Assembly: GCA_007125165.1 (NCBI GenBank)
Contig: SLDV01000031.1
Span: forward strand, 34,232-98,231
Source of the DNA: Geobacteraceae bacterium
Lineage (GTDB): Bacteria; Desulfobacterota; Desulfuromonadia; Desulfuromonadales; Geopsychrobacteraceae
Length of the DNA stretch: 64,000 nucleotides
Direction of reading: 5' to 3'
This document shows, piece after piece, positions 17,112-26,839 of the stretch. A model generated the notes under the pieces. That model worked only from the letters and a program-made list of their open reading frames with translations. It did not search any database and was not told the origin of the DNA. The position numbers and the translations under genes are program-made. Numbering within the stretch: the first letter of the stretch is position 1; the number at the start of each line of letters is the position of its first letter.

Positions 17112-19652
17112 ATGCTCGACACTTTCTCACCAGATTGCCTTGATCAGATGCGCTACGCCATTACCAACGCCGGTGGCCGTGAAGTTTTTTTTCTCGGTCA
17201 GACTGACGCAGGACAGCGTATCGTTCAGGTCGAGGTACTTGCCCGTGGTTCCAAACAGGCGGTACCCGCCATTGTTCACACCTGCTCCTACGGCGATGTG
17301 GTCATCCACAACCATCCTTCGGGCAACCTTGAGCCTTCCCCCGCGGACATTGATGTTGCCTCTGCTGTAGGAGATCTCGGGGTCGGCTTCTTCATCATCA
17401 ACAACCAGGCGGATCAGGTCTACCAGGTTGTAGCACCTTTTGTTGCCAAACCTGCCCAACAACTGGAGTATCAGCAGGTTCAGAACCTCCTCGGCCCCGA
17501 CGGTGTGATTGCTGCCAAACTTCCTGACTACGAGGATCGACCAGAACAACTACGGATGGCTTTCGCCGTGGCGGAAGCTTTCAATGAAGGACAATTGGCC
17601 ATCGTCGAAGCCGGTACCGGTACCGGCAAGAGTCTGGCCTATCTGGTTCCGGCCCTGCTGTTTGCGCGCGACAATCATGAACGTGTGGTCATCTCAACCC
17701 GTACCATCAACCTGCAGGAACAGTTGATTCGCAAGGATATCCCCCTGCTACAGCGCGCCACCGGGATCGACTTTCATGCCGTGCTGGTCAAAGGTCGCAG
17801 CAATTACTTCTGCCTGCGCCGTGGCGAATTCGCAGGGTCCGAACTGGGACTGTTCGACCAGGAACTCAGCACCGAACTGCAACAGATCATGCTCTGGGCA
17901 ACAGCCACCGAGGACGGATCCAAGGAAGACCTCTCCTTCATTCCCTCTTACCAGTCCTGGGACGAAGTCTGCTGTGAAGCCGACCAGTGTGCACGGGTGC
18001 GATGCAGTCACTACAGCCGTTGTTTCTTTCATCGCGCCCGCCGCCGGGCCGCCCGCGCCAACTTGCTGGTCGTCAACCATGCTTTGCTGCTGTCCGATCT
18101 GGCATTGCGCGAACAGACCGATAACTATTCGTCCACCGCTGTTCTGCCTCCCTTCGCACGGGTCATTCTTGATGAGGCTCATCACCTGGAGGATGTGGCC
18201 ACCAGTTACTTTTCCGCTCAGCTCACCCGCTTTACCTTTTCGCGGGTTCTCAACCGTCTGCGTCACCCGCGCAAATTGGAACAGGGGCTGTTGCCGCGCC
18301 TGCTGGACCAGCTTGCCCGTGAACTGCCTGACAGTGAAGACGCCCTCTATCGCAGCTTCCATGAGGTCGTAGAAGAGTTGACCGGCAGACGTCAACGCCT
18401 CTACGAACATTCTATCGATGAGTTACAGGCAATTGCCTCGGAGTTACCTGCTGCTCTTGGCAAAAGTATCGGCCCCGGTGTTGAACTGAAACATCGCGTT
18501 CTCCCCGATTTCCTTGCAACCGACGTCTGGCAGCGCCTGTATCAACGCCTTGAGGGTCTGCGCAACGAAACGTCGCGCCTCGAAGAAGGATTAACCGCAC
18601 TGCTGCGACTGGGAACCACCTTGCCTGACAACATTGTTGAAAAGGTCAGTCCGACCCTGATCGATCTGCGCGGAATGATTGGTCGACTGGGTATGATCGT
18701 GGCAGATCTGGCCTCCTTTCAGGCAGCAACGGTCGGCAGTTGTCTATGGATCGAAATACGTGAAGGACGCATCGGCCGCGGCAAGGGGCTGATCACCAGC
18801 CTCTGTCAGGCGCCTCTGGATGTCGGCTCCAGCCTGAAAAGTGCCCTGTATGATCGTGTTCAGACCCTGATCATGACCAGTGCGACCCTGACCGTGGCCG
18901 ACTCCTTTGCCTACTTCTGTTCCCGCGTTGGCCTGATGCAGATAGAGTCAGGAAGACTCAAAGAACTGGCCCTGCACTCCCCCTTTGATTACCAGCAACA
19001 GGCGCTGGTCGTTGTTCCCACTGACATTCCGGAACCGGGTCGTTCCGGTTTTGCCGAAGCGGTCCGTGACGCGGTTGAAAAAGCGATTCGTGCCAGTCGA
19101 GGGCGCAGCTTTGTCCTGTTCACCTCCTACGCCCTGCTCCGCGATGTCCACGACCAACTGGCGCCCATCCTTGAAGCTCAGCGCTTGCCCTGTCTGCGCC
19201 AGGGAGAAGAAAATCGCCATCGTCTGCTCAAGCGCTTTGCCGAGGACATTTCCAGCACCCTGTTCGGCACCGACTCCTTCTGGGAAGGGGTTGACGTGCC
19301 CGGCAGCTCGCTGGAACAAGTCATTATCACCCGACTGCCCTTCAAGGTGCCCACCGAGCCGATTCTCGAGGCACGCTGCCAGGCGATAACGGATGCCGGT
19401 GGTGATCCCTTCATGGACTATACGGTTCCTCAGGCCGTCATCCGTTTCAAGCAGGGATTCGGGCGGCTGATTCGCCATCGCAACGACCGCGGTGTCGTGC
19501 TGGTTCTCGACAGTAGAGTCACTAAACGTGGCTACGGCCGGATTTTTCTTAAATCTCTGCCCCCAGCCCCAATAATCCGTGGCCCCGGTGAGCAGGTTTT
19601 TGCTACACTACAACAGTTTTTCCACCCTACGGAATCGATGAGGACACCATGA
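17112..19652 (+). CDS. DinG-type DNA helicase with N-terminal JAMM/JAB domain
   Basis: An 846-residue fusion. Residues about 1-115 form a RadC-like JAMM domain with a complete metal motif His66-x-His68-x7-Ser76-x2-Asp79. Residues 140-846 are an XPD/DinG superfamily 2 helicase: Walker A EAGTGTGKS (166-174), a four-Cys iron-sulphur region (CLRRGEF, then CCEADQCARVRCSHYSRC), DEAH box LDEAHHLEDVA, and motif VI near QGFGRLIRH. DinG helicases unwind 5'-3' and resolve R-loops and D-loops. The JAMM domain could act as a protease or nuclease-like module; this is unknown. It overlaps the next gene by four bases. A TATAAT lies just eight bases before the ATG, so the start may be leaderless or further in. 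Confidence 0.88.
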   Translation: MLDTFSPDCLDQMRYAITNAGGREVFFLGQTDAGQRIVQVEVLARGSKQAVPAIVHTCSYGDVVIHNHPSGNLEPSPADIDVASAVGDLGVGFFIINNQADQVYQVVAPFVAKPAQQLEYQQVQNLLGPDGVIAAKLPDYEDRPEQLRMAFAVAEAFNEGQLAIVEAGTGTGKSLAYLVPALLFARDNHERVVISTRTINLQEQLIRKDIPLLQRATGIDFHAVLVKGRSNYFCLRRGEFAGSELGLFDQELSTELQQIMLWATATEDGSKEDLSFIPSYQSWDEVCCEADQCARVRCSHYSRCFFHRARRRAARANLLVVNHALLLSDLALREQTDNYSSTAVLPPFARVILDEAHHLEDVATSYFSAQLTRFTFSRVLNRLRHPRKLEQGLLPRLLDQLARELPDSEDALYRSFHEVVEELTGRRQRLYEHSIDELQAIASELPAALGKSIGPGVELKHRVLPDFLATDVWQRLYQRLEGLRNETSRLEEGLTALLRLGTTLPDNIVEKVSPTLIDLRGMIGRLGMIVADLASFQAATVGSCLWIEIREGRIGRGKGLITSLCQAPLDVGSSLKSALYDRVQTLIMTSATLTVADSFAYFCSRVGLMQIESGRLKELALHSPFDYQQQALVVVPTDIPEPGRSGFAEAVRDAVEKAIRASRGRSFVLFTSYALLRDVHDQLAPILEAQRLPCLRQGEENRHRLLKRFAEDISSTLFGTDSFWEGVDVPGSSLEQVIITRLPFKVPTEPILEARCQAITDAGGDPFMDYTVPQAVIRFKQGFGRLIRHRNDRGVVLVLDSRVTKRGYGRIFLKSLPPAPIIRGPGEQVFATLQQFFHPTESMRTP

Positions 19653-20263
19653 TAAAATATCTGTTCAGATCCATCCTGTTACTTGTGCTTCTGGGACTGC
19701 TGGCAGCCTGCGACAACCCGGCCGGCCTGAACCCCTTGCGCCCCAATGACAGAATCCTGGCTTTCGGTGATAGCCTGACCGCCGGCACCGGTGCTGATGC
19801 TACCACCAACTACACCACATACTTGAATCGCCTGATAGGGCGCAACATTATCAATGCCGGCATCCCCGGTGAAGTCAGTGCCGATGGTGCCCGCCGCCTG
19901 CCGGGTCTTCTCGACAGCCACAAACCCCATCTTGTGCTGATCATGCACGGCGGCAATGACCTGCTGCAGAAGCGTGACGAGGAGCAGCTCAAAGAGAACC
20001 TGCGGCGCATGTATGAGGCTGCCAACCAGCGCCGCATTCCGGTGGTTTTTATCGCGGTTCCCAAGCCCGGGCTGATCATTCAGGATGCGCCGATCTATAA
20101 GGAGCTGGCCGACGAATTGAAGGTTCCGCTGCTTGAGGGAGCTTTAACCGAACTGATGAAAAACAGTTCTTTTAAAGGTGATGCTGTCCATCTTAACGCG
20201 GCCGGCTACGAAGTCCTGGCCCGCAAGATCGCTGATTTTCTGAAGTTGAAGGGCGCTATCTGA
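19649..20263 (+). CDS. TesA-like GDSL esterase lipoprotein
   Basis: A 204-residue SGNH hydrolase. The signal MIKYLFRSILLLVLLGLLAAC ends in a lipobox with Cys21. Catalytic blocks are present in order: GDSLTAGTG (Ser in block I), AGIPGEVS (Gly), HGGNDLL (Asn), and DAVHLNAAGY (Asp/His). It matches the TesA/arylesterase group, which acts on acyl thioesters, lysophospholipids or aryl esters in the periplasm; here it is probably membrane-anchored. The start codon overlaps the DinG-like stop (ATGA), so translation is coupled. radC follows 21 bases on, giving a three-gene unit. Confidence 0.9.
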   Translation: MIKYLFRSILLLVLLGLLAACDNPAGLNPLRPNDRILAFGDSLTAGTGADATTNYTTYLNRLIGRNIINAGIPGEVSADGARRLPGLLDSHKPHLVLIMHGGNDLLQKRDEEQLKENLRRMYEAANQRRIPVVFIAVPKPGLIIQDAPIYKELADELKVPLLEGALTELMKNSSFKGDAVHLNAAGYEVLARKIADFLKLKGAI

Positions 20264-20284
20264 CCATGACATGGAGGGGGGAAT

Positions 20285-20968
20285 ATGCAACGCATCAAAG
20301 ATTGGCCCGCCGACGAACGTCCGCGGGAAAAACTGCTGGCACGCGGCGCCGATCATCTGACCGATGCCGAACTGCTGGCGCTGATTATCCGCACTGGAGA
20401 CTCGTCCAGTAAAAACAGCGCGGTTGATCTTGCCCGGGGGCTACTGCGACGTTTTGGCTCCCTGCGGCAACTCGCTGCCGCCACCATCACCGAACTCTGC
20501 AATCAACCCGGTATCGGCCCGGCCAAGGCGGCCGAGATACAGGCGCTGTTTCAGATCGCGCGCCGCTTCGTTGACCAACGCCTGCAGCCGGGGCAAGTTT
20601 ACCGCTCGTCCACCGATGCCTTTTATCACTTTCACGAACGCCTGTGCGATTATCGTAAAGAGGTTTTTCTCGCCCTGCTGCTGGATACCAAGAACCGTCT
20701 GATCCGTGAAGTACAGGTTTCGGAAGGCAGTCTCAACGCCAGCATTGTTCATCCGCGTGAGGTTTTTGCCCCGGCCCTCAAGGAATCGGCGGCGGCAGTC
20801 CTGTTTGTCCACAACCACCCGTCCGGCGACCCCACACCAAGCCGTGAAGACATTGAGATTACCAGTCGCCTTAAACAGGCCGGTGACCTGCTCGGCATCC
20901 GGGTGCTGGATCATATTATCATCGGTAACGGCGCCTATATCAGTCTGGCGGATCGAGGGGAATTGTAG
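20285..20968 (+). CDS. radC: RadC-family JAMM-domain protein
   Basis: A 227-residue protein of normal RadC length. The N-terminal part has a UPF0758 helix-hairpin-helix (ELCNQPGIGPAKAAEIQALF). The C-terminal JAMM domain has His176-x-His178 in FVHNHPSGDPTPSREDIE with Ser186 and Asp189. RadC proteins were once called DNA-repair proteins, but the function is not established. A GGAGGGG site precedes the ATG. It follows the JAMM-DinG fusion and the TesA-like gene on the same strand, so two JAMM proteins are encoded within one operon. Confidence 0.93.
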   Translation: MQRIKDWPADERPREKLLARGADHLTDAELLALIIRTGDSSSKNSAVDLARGLLRRFGSLRQLAAATITELCNQPGIGPAKAAEIQALFQIARRFVDQRLQPGQVYRSSTDAFYHFHERLCDYRKEVFLALLLDTKNRLIREVQVSEGSLNASIVHPREVFAPALKESAAAVLFVHNHPSGDPTPSREDIEITSRLKQAGDLLGIRVLDHIIIGNGAYISLADRGEL

Positions 20969-20983
20969 AGATGGATTGTTAAT

Positions 20984-22345
20984 TCAATCGATGCCGTATT
21001 CCTTGATCTTGTACATCAGCGCCCGCAGACTGATTTCAAGCAGTTGAGCTGCCTGGGTCCGGTTACCACCAGTGAGCTCCAAGGCCTGACGGATATAGTC
21101 TTCCTCGAGACGACGTGAGGCCACCTTCAAGGACAGGTTGCCCGATGACAACTCCCCTGTTCCCACCGATACAGCATTTAACCGCGGCAGTTCCAACTCC
21201 TCACCGGAGCTGAATATCAACGCCTTTTCAAGATAGTTTTCCAGTTCGCGAATGTTGCCCGGCCAGTCATGCCGACATAATTGATCGACTGCTGAGTCTG
21301 TCAGCAGCGGTACCGGACGATGCTCCCTGGCGCAAAAACGTTGCAGAATATGCCGTGCCAGTACCGGAAGATCTTCCAGTCGTTGCCGTAGTGGTGGAAT
21401 ATGCAGATCTACCACCGCCAGACGATAATAAAGATCGTTGCGAAACTGCCCGGCCTGTACCGCTTCCCACAGGTCCCGCGCCGAGGCCGCGACAACCCGG
21501 GCTGAAACTTTTTCCGTTCGGGTTCCACCAACCTTGCGGATTTCTCCCTCCTGCAGTACCCGCAACAATTTCGGCTGCAGTTCCAGCGGTAAATCGGCTA
21601 TTTCATCGAGGAGCAGGGTCCCTCCGGCGGCAATAGAAAACAATCCCTGCTTGTCACGGTCAGCTCCGGTAAACGCGCCCTTGACGTGACCGAACATCTC
21701 ACTTTCCAGCAGTCCGCTGGTCAGGGCACTACAGTTGATCGCTAGAAACTCCCCATTGCGTCCGCTTTCACTGTGCACCGCCCGGGCAATCAACTCCTTG
21801 CCGGTGCCTGTTTCCCCCTTGATCAGTACGGGAGAATCGGTGACAGCAACCTTGATGACTTGTTCAAGCAGCATACGCATTTGCTCGCTGACATGCACAA
21901 TATTGGCGCTGGAAAATCCACTGTGGCAACGGGAGAGGGCCTTTTTGAGATGGACGTTTTCGTGGCGCAGATGTAGGCGCTCTTCCGCTTTACGCAAGGT
22001 CAGAATGACCTCGTCGGGCTTGAACGGTTTGGAAATATAATCGTAAGCGCCGGACTTGATGCACTCAAGGGCCGTATCGATACTGCCGTAGGCGCTCATC
22101 ATGATAATGGTCGTATCAAGAGCTGCCAATTCCGGCTGGCTGAGAAAAGTCAGTCCATCCATGTCGGGCATGCGGATATCGGACAGGATAAGATCAAATT
22201 TTTCTTTGCGCACTTGCGCCAGAGCATCTATACCATTTTGCGCTTCGGTAATGCGGTAATCATGCTCCTCCAGCACCAGGCGCAGCATGTGGCGCATCGC
22301 AGCTTCATCGTCAATGATCAGCAGATTTCGATATTTCCCCACCAT
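20984..22345 (-). CDS. Sigma-54-dependent response regulator (NtrC/AtoC family), orphan
   Basis: A 453-residue protein with three domains. The receiver (1-120) has its phospho-Asp in LILSDIRMPDMDGL. The AAA+ domain has Walker A GETGTGKELIA, the sigma-54-contacting GAFTGAD loop and Walker B GGTLLLDEIADL. The C-terminal Fis-type HTH is GGNRTQAAQLLEISLRALMY. It activates sigma-54 promoters when phosphorylated. GAGGA precedes the ATG. No histidine kinase is adjacent, so the partner lies elsewhere. It converges with radC, with a 15-base gap. Confidence 0.94.
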   Translation of the reverse strand: MVGKYRNLLIIDDEAAMRHMLRLVLEEHDYRITEAQNGIDALAQVRKEKFDLILSDIRMPDMDGLTFLSQPELAALDTTIIMMSAYGSIDTALECIKSGAYDYISKPFKPDEVILTLRKAEERLHLRHENVHLKKALSRCHSGFSSANIVHVSEQMRMLLEQVIKVAVTDSPVLIKGETGTGKELIARAVHSESGRNGEFLAINCSALTSGLLESEMFGHVKGAFTGADRDKQGLFSIAAGGTLLLDEIADLPLELQPKLLRVLQEGEIRKVGGTRTEKVSARVVAASARDLWEAVQAGQFRNDLYYRLAVVDLHIPPLRQRLEDLPVLARHILQRFCAREHRPVPLLTDSAVDQLCRHDWPGNIRELENYLEKALIFSSGEELELPRLNAVSVGTGELSSGNLSLKVASRRLEEDYIRQALELTGGNRTQAAQLLEISLRALMYKIKEYGID

Positions 22346-22383
22346 GGCAATCCTCTAGTGTTGTGCCGACAATCTTAAGGTAC

Positions 22384-22455
22384 CCCCCTCACCCTAGCCC
22401 TCTCCCTCAGGGAGAGGGGATGAATTACTACCTGCGGAAGGTTGGCAATAATCAG
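22384..22455. repeat. Dispersed inverted-repeat element, single arm
   Basis: This arm reads CCCCCTCACCCTAGCCC, then palindrome CTCTCCCTCAGGGAGAG, then CCTGCGGAAGGTTGGCAATA and ATCAG. It matches the second arm of the element at 58094-58250. It lies between the orphan regulator and the sucD terminator. Confidence 0.8.
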
Positions 22456-22561
22456 CAAAAGGATAGCCCTGTTTTAGCAGATGGGCAATCAAAAGAAATC
22501 TGATATTACTGGTCAGCCCGTGATCAGGGTTCAGGGTTCCGTGCAAAACAAACGAATAACG

Positions 22562-22596
22562 ACAAAGGGACGAGCTCTGTCAGCCCGTCCCTTTGT
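22562..22596 (-). terminator. Probable terminator of sucCD
   Basis: An 11-bp perfect stem (ACAAAGGGACG / CGTCCCTTTGT) 30 bases after the sucD stop. On the minus strand the stem ends in TTTGT and is followed by CGTTATT, a weak T-run. Confidence 0.65.
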
Positions 22597-22625
22597 TGCT
22601 CATTAACATACCTGCTTAAGATCGA

Positions 22626-23498
22626 TCAAGGTGTCCAGATTTTCAGCAGCGCATCGGCCATTTCTGCCGGCGATTCGGCGACACTGATCCCGCACTCGGC
22701 CAGAAATGCCTTCTTGCTGGCAGCGTCGCCCTTGCCGCCGGAAATAATGGCACCGGCATGACCCATGCGCTTGCCCGCTGGAGCTGTCGCCCCGGCAATA
22801 AAGGCGGCAACCGGCTTGGTCATATGATCACGGACATAGGCCGCAGCCTCTTCCTCAGCGTCACCACCAATTTCACCAATCATGATTACGGACTTGGTAT
22901 CAGGGTCGGCCTCAAACATTTTCATCACATCAAGGTGACTGGTGCCATTGACCGGGTCACCGCCAATACCGACACAGGTTGACTGGCCGATATCACGGCT
23001 GGTCAACTGCCACACCGCTTCGTAAGTGAGGGTACCGGAGCGGGAGACAACCCCGACCGGACCGGGCTTATGAATGTATCCGGGCATGATGCCGATTTTA
23101 CACTGCCCGGGGGTAATAACACCGGGACAGTTGGGGCCGATCAGTCGGCTGTTACGCCCTTCCATGTATTTACGCACCTTGACCATATCAAGAACAGGCA
23201 CCCCTTCAGTAATACAGATCACCAGCTCAATACCGGCGTCAACCGCCTCCATGATGGCATCGGCACTGCCGATCGGTGGCACGTAAATGACCGAAGCGGT
23301 CGCGCCGGTCTCCTTGACAGCGTCTTCCACTGTATTGAAAATCGGGAACCCGTCAACACTGGTTCCGCCTTTACCGGGAGTCACGCCACCGACCATCTGG
23401 GTGCCGTAATCACGAGCGCCCTGAGCGTGAAAAAGGCCTGTTGCACCGGTAATCCCCTGGGTAATAACCTTGGTATTTTTATCGATCAGAATACTCAT
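22626..23498 (-). CDS. sucD: Succinyl-CoA synthetase alpha subunit
   Basis: A 290-residue ADP-forming succinate-CoA ligase alpha subunit. The CoA-binding Rossmann start is [20 protein letters not shown]. The phospho-His motif is present as [20 protein letters not shown], and the CoA contact region as [20 protein letters not shown]. With SucC it interconverts succinyl-CoA and succinate with substrate-level phosphorylation in the TCA cycle. It starts 14 bases after the sucC stop, and a terminator-like hairpin follows. Confidence 0.97.
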   Translation of the reverse strand: MSILIDKNTKVITQGITGATGLFHAQGARDYGTQMVGGVTPGKGGTSVDGFPIFNTVEDAVKETGATASVIYVPPIGSADAIMEAVDAGIELVICITEGVPVLDMVKVRKYMEGRNSRLIGPNCPGVITPGQCKIGIMPGYIHKPGPVGVVSRSGTLTYEAVWQLTSRDIGQSTCVGIGGDPVNGTSHLDVMKMFEADPDTKSVIMIGEIGGDAEEEAAAYVRDHMTKPVAAFIAGATAPAGKRMGHAGAIISGGKGDAASKKAFLAECGISVAESPAEMADALLKIWTP

Positions 23499-23512
23499 CG
23501 CTTTTATTCTCC

Positions 23513-24676
23513 TTAGCCGTTGACAGCTTTGACAATTTTTTCGGCAGCGTCAGCCATCCCTTCGGCACTGACAATATTCAGTCCCGACTCAGCTAACAGT
23601 TTGCGCCCCTTTTCGACATTGGTTCCTTCGAGCCGCACCACCAGAGGAATGTTGACACCAACCTGCTTGGCCGCTTCGATAATTCCGGTAGCAATAACGT
23701 CACACTTCATAATGCCGCCAAAGATATTGACCAGAATACCTTTCACCTTGTCGTCAGAAAGAATGATCTTGAAGGCTTCCGTCACTCGTTCGATGGTCGC
23801 ACCGCCCCCGACATCGAGGAAGTTGGCCGGCTCGCCGCCGGTATGTTTGATAATGTCCATGGTCGCCATGGCCAGACCGGCGCCGTTGACCATACAACCG
23901 ATATTGCCATCGAGAGCAATGTAGGAGAGATCGTACTGGGAGGCTTCAATTTCCATCGGATCTTCTTCATCATAATCACGTAGATCACGAATCCGCAGAT
24001 GACGGAAAAGAGCATTATCATCAAGGTTCAGCTTGGCATCAATGCAGAGCAGATCGCCTTCTGCGGTCAGAATCATGGGGTTGATTTCGAGCAGTGAGCA
24101 GTCCGTTTCAACAAAGGCTTTATACAGGTTCAAAAACAAGGGCACTGCCTGCTTGACCTGGGGCAGGGCAAGACCGAGCTTGAAAGCCACTTTACGCGCC
24201 TGAAAGGCGGTCAGGCCGACTACCGGATCAACAGCCTCAAAAAAAATCTTTTCCGGAGTCTTGGCGGCCACCTCTTCGATATCCATACCGCCTTCAGCAG
24301 ATGCCATCAGGGTCACGCGGTCGGTGACGCGATCGACCAGAAAGGATACATAAAATTCGTCGGCGATATTGCTGGCGCTTTCCACCAGCACCCGCTTGAC
24401 GATTTTTCCTTCCGGACCGGTCTGATGAGTTACCAGTGTCATGCCGAACATATCCTTGGCGAATTGCCGCACATCATCTGCGCTCTTGGCGATTTTGACG
24501 CCGCCCCCCTTGCCACGACCACCGGCATGAATCTGGGCCTTGACCGCCCAGGGTCCTTCACCCAGTCGCCGTGCCCAGTCACGGGCAGAGTTGCTGTTAT
24601 AAACGACATGCCCGTCCGGAACCGGGACTCCGAAATTGCGCAGGATTGCCTTGGCTTGATACTCGTGAATGTTCAT
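23513..24676 (-). CDS. sucC: Succinyl-CoA synthetase beta subunit
   Basis: A 387-residue ATP-grasp subunit of normal length. It opens [20 protein letters not shown] and has the ATP-grasp and specificity regions ([39 protein letters not shown]). The C-terminal ligase domain contains [20 protein letters not shown] and [19 protein letters not shown]. It binds nucleotide and succinate and partners SucD, encoded directly downstream. Presence of sucCD fits an organism running a full or near-full TCA cycle, as Desulfuromonas relatives do with acetate. Confidence 0.97.
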   Translation of the reverse strand: MNIHEYQAKAILRNFGVPVPDGHVVYNSNSARDWARRLGEGPWAVKAQIHAGGRGKGGGVKIAKSADDVRQFAKDMFGMTLVTHQTGPEGKIVKRVLVESASNIADEFYVSFLVDRVTDRVTLMASAEGGMDIEEVAAKTPEKIFFEAVDPVVGLTAFQARKVAFKLGLALPQVKQAVPLFLNLYKAFVETDCSLLEINPMILTAEGDLLCIDAKLNLDDNALFRHLRIRDLRDYDEEDPMEIEASQYDLSYIALDGNIGCMVNGAGLAMATMDIIKHTGGEPANFLDVGGGATIERVTEAFKIILSDDKVKGILVNIFGGIMKCDVIATGIIEAAKQVGVNIPLVVRLEGTNVEKGRKLLAESGLNIVSAEGMADAAEKIVKAVNG

Positions 24677-24830
24677 CGTGTCCTCACCTGGTTAGAAAAA
24701 AACTGACGTGGAATAAATACTGAAATCATAGCACTCAGTGACGAAATCAAAACATCCAAGATGTACCCGAGTCGGCGGCAGATTGTCAAGTGGTCAGGCC
24801 ACCTAATCGGCTAAAACCCGACAATTTAGT

Positions 24831-24862
24831 GCCCAGGACAGGCACAGGGGCCTGCCCTGGGC
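24831..24862. terminator. Hairpin after the transaldolase gene
   Basis: A 13-bp stem with one mismatch (GCCCAGGACAGGC / GCCTGCCCTGGGC) 22 bases downstream of the stop. No T-run follows on the minus strand, so it may protect the 3' end rather than terminate by itself. Confidence 0.45.
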
Positions 24863-24883
24863 AATTACACCGAGGGAATAAGA

Positions 24884-25528
24884 TCAAGCCTTGATTTTGT
24901 TCCAGTCCGCCAGAAACTTGTCGATGCCGACATCAGTCAAGGGGTGCTGGGCCAACTGCTTCATCACCGCAAATGGAATGGTGCAGATGTCGGCACCGAT
25001 CAGACCGGCGTTGAGAACGTGTAACGGCGAGCGCACGGATGCCACAATAATTTCTGTGTCGTAACCATAATTATCGTAGATGGTACGAATCTGCTCGACT
25101 CCTTCCATCCCGTTGTGACCAACATCGTCCAGTCGCCCGACAAAGGGTGACACATAGGTTGCTCCCGCTTTGGCGGCCAGCAATGCCTGGAGCGGCGAAA
25201 AAATCAGGGTCACGTTGATCTTGATTCCAAGGCGGCTGAATTCTTTGGTCGCCTTGAGTCCTTCAGTGGTCATGGGAACCTTGATGACAATATTCTGGTG
25301 TATCTTGGCCAGTTCTTTGCCTTCTTTGATCATCCCTTCGGCATCAAGGGCAATCACCTCGGCAGAGATCGGTCCATCAACGATTCCGGTGATTTCAGTG
25401 ATCACCTCTTTAAAATCACGACCGCTTTTGGCGATCAGTGACGGATTGGTGGTAACACCATCAACCAGACCCAGCTCGTGGGCCGCACGGATTTCCGCCA
25501 CTTCGGCGGTATCGATAAAAAACTTCAT
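24884..25528 (-). CDS. Transaldolase, short (FSA/TalC) type
   Basis: A 214-residue class I aldolase of the fructose-6-phosphate aldolase/transaldolase subfamily. It opens [20 protein letters not shown], and the Schiff-base Lys is in [15 protein letters not shown]. The later blocks [20 protein letters not shown] and [20 protein letters not shown] are typical. In the pentose phosphate pathway it transfers dihydroxyacetone units; some members cleave fructose-6-phosphate instead, and the sequence alone does not settle which. AAAGGAG precedes the start. A 12-base gap separates it from the upstream YHS/TRASH-like gene, so both follow folK in one operon. Confidence 0.92.
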   Translation of the reverse strand: MKFFIDTAEVAEIRAAHELGLVDGVTTNPSLIAKSGRDFKEVITEITGIVDGPISAEVIALDAEGMIKEGKELAKIHQNIVIKVPMTTEGLKATKEFSRLGIKINVTLIFSPLQALLAAKAGATYVSPFVGRLDDVGHNGMEGVEQIRTIYDNYGYDTEIIVASVRSPLHVLNAGLIGADICTIPFAVMKQLAQHPLTDVGIDKFLADWNKIKA

Positions 25529-25540
25529 GCTTAACTCCTT

Positions 25541-25813
25541 TTATTCAGGATTGGGGGAATTGTTATCGCCGTCTCTGAAACGATCGAGACAGGTTTTGGA
25601 GCAGAAATAATAATCACTGCCGCGGATACGTGCTTTAATCGCTTCATTCCGCGGCAGACAGGTTCCACAGACAGGATCTTCCTCGATGGGTTCACCCGTC
25701 ATCTGTTTTTTCTGGTTGTTTTTCGGTGGAACGCCGGGAGCAGGGCGTGTCAGGGACAGAAAAAAAGAATAAAGAACAAAACCCAACAGAATTAACAACA
25801 ACAGCTTTATCAT
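25541..25813 (-). CDS. Small membrane-anchored TRASH/YHS-like metal-binding protein
   Basis: A 90-residue protein. The start at 25813, four bases after the folK stop, opens a single membrane segment (MIKLLLLILLGFVLYSFFLS). The C-terminal half has four cysteines: Cys49-x2-Cys52 and Cys71-x3-Cys75 in YYFCSKTCLDRF, a pattern of TRASH/YHS treble-clef metal-binding domains. It probably senses or handles a metal ion, with the domain in either cytoplasm or periplasm. Longer in-frame readings upstream overlap folK and lack a ribosome site. Confidence 0.75.
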   Translation of the reverse strand: MIKLLLLILLGFVLYSFFLSLTRPAPGVPPKNNQKKQMTGEPIEEDPVCGTCLPRNEAIKARIRGSDYYFCSKTCLDRFRDGDNNSPNPE

Positions 25814-25817
25814 TAGA

Positions 25818-26342
25818 TTACCAGGTACCTTGTAGTTGAGTATTCCCTGCTTCCGTGGGCAGGGATTTGAGCAGTTCCGCCAATGTCCGACCACTCACCG
25901 GATGTTGCAGATCCGGAACCAGATCACACAGGGGCTGCAATACAAAAGAACGTCGATGCAGACGAGGATGAGGAAGCGTCAACTGCGGCGTTGAACAGAT
26001 AAGGTCATCTACGAGCAACAGGTCAATATCCAGAGTGCGGGCTCCCCAACGCACTCCACGCTGCCGACCGCCACGCTGTTCCAGTTCGAGACAATACTGG
26101 AGCAGTTCTGTCGGAGACAGGCTGGTGGCCAGCTCAAGAACGGCGTTGAGATAATCGTTCTGCCCGGTCGGTCCGCCGACCGGTGCTGTTTGGTACAGAG
26201 GAGAACTGGCAATCACGCTTATCCGCAGGTGTGCGTCCAGCCATTGCCTGGCCTCAAGAAAGCGCGCCAGGGGTTCGTCCAGATTCCCGCCCAGACCAAT
26301 AAATGCTCGACACAAATTTTTCTCTGTCATAGTCTGCGGCAT
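25818..26342 (-). CDS. folK: 2-amino-4-hydroxy-6-hydroxymethyldihydropteridine pyrophosphokinase
   Basis: A 174-residue HPPK. Family motifs are present: AFIGLGGNLDEPLARFLEA, SSPLYQTAPVGGPTGQNDYL, and RWGARTLDIDLLLVDD with the two Mg-binding aspartates, followed by LTLPHPRLHRRSFVLQPL. It transfers pyrophosphate from ATP to the pterin in folate synthesis. The start at 26342 has no strong ribosome site; MTEKN four codons in is an alternative. The gene leads a minus-strand set with the TRASH-like protein and transaldolase. Confidence 0.95.
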   Translation of the reverse strand: MPQTMTEKNLCRAFIGLGGNLDEPLARFLEARQWLDAHLRISVIASSPLYQTAPVGGPTGQNDYLNAVLELATSLSPTELLQYCLELEQRGGRQRGVRWGARTLDIDLLLVDDLICSTPQLTLPHPRLHRRSFVLQPLCDLVPDLQHPVSGRTLAELLKSLPTEAGNTQLQGTW

Positions 26343-26394
26343 TAAACCACAGGCTAAAAAATAAAATCAATTGGCCTTTTACAGGAGTCCACCA

Positions 26395-26799
26395 ATGCAA
26401 CTCAGCCTGACCCTCGGGACAACCGATCTTGAAATGACCTACGATTTCTATCGCCAGATACCGGGTCTGTCAGTAAGCTGGCTGAGCAGGTCAACAGACG
26501 CCGGAACCAGTCTGATGCTCTGCGCAAACAACTTCAAGATAGTATTTCTGCCTCTCAACACGCTGGAACAGCAACATCCCGTACTGTTTCAACATCTGAG
26601 TCGGACCAGCCTCGGTGCCGGCATGACCCTGGAATTTGAATGTCCCGAGCTTGACCCCATCTATCTGGCCGCCCGCCGGAACAACTGGCCGATCCTCTAT
26701 GAACTGGACGACCGTGAACACCTGCGGCGCGAACTCTGGCTGCAGGATCCCAATGGTTACCTGATCGCCATGAACGAAGAACCGCCGCCTGTGCCTTGA
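26395..26799 (+). CDS. VOC (glyoxalase/bleomycin-resistance) family protein
   Basis: A 134-residue protein with the beta-alpha-beta-beta-beta layout of one VOC module pair (LSLTLGTTDLEMTYDFYRQI, and ELWLQDPNGYLIAMNEE at the end). The ATG at 26395 follows GGAG and starts with the first strand of the fold. The C-terminal DPNGY segment normally carries a metal-binding Glu on the following strand; here the nearby acidic residues are in MNEEP. The substrate is unknown. It stands alone between folK and glgC, both on the other strand. Confidence 0.78.
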   Translation: MQLSLTLGTTDLEMTYDFYRQIPGLSVSWLSRSTDAGTSLMLCANNFKIVFLPLNTLEQQHPVLFQHLSRTSLGAGMTLEFECPELDPIYLAARRNNWPILYELDDREHLRRELWLQDPNGYLIAMNEEPPPVP

Positions 26800-26839
26800 C
26801 GTCCTCAGCACGGTACAGGTTGTTTCTTTTAACCAACCG

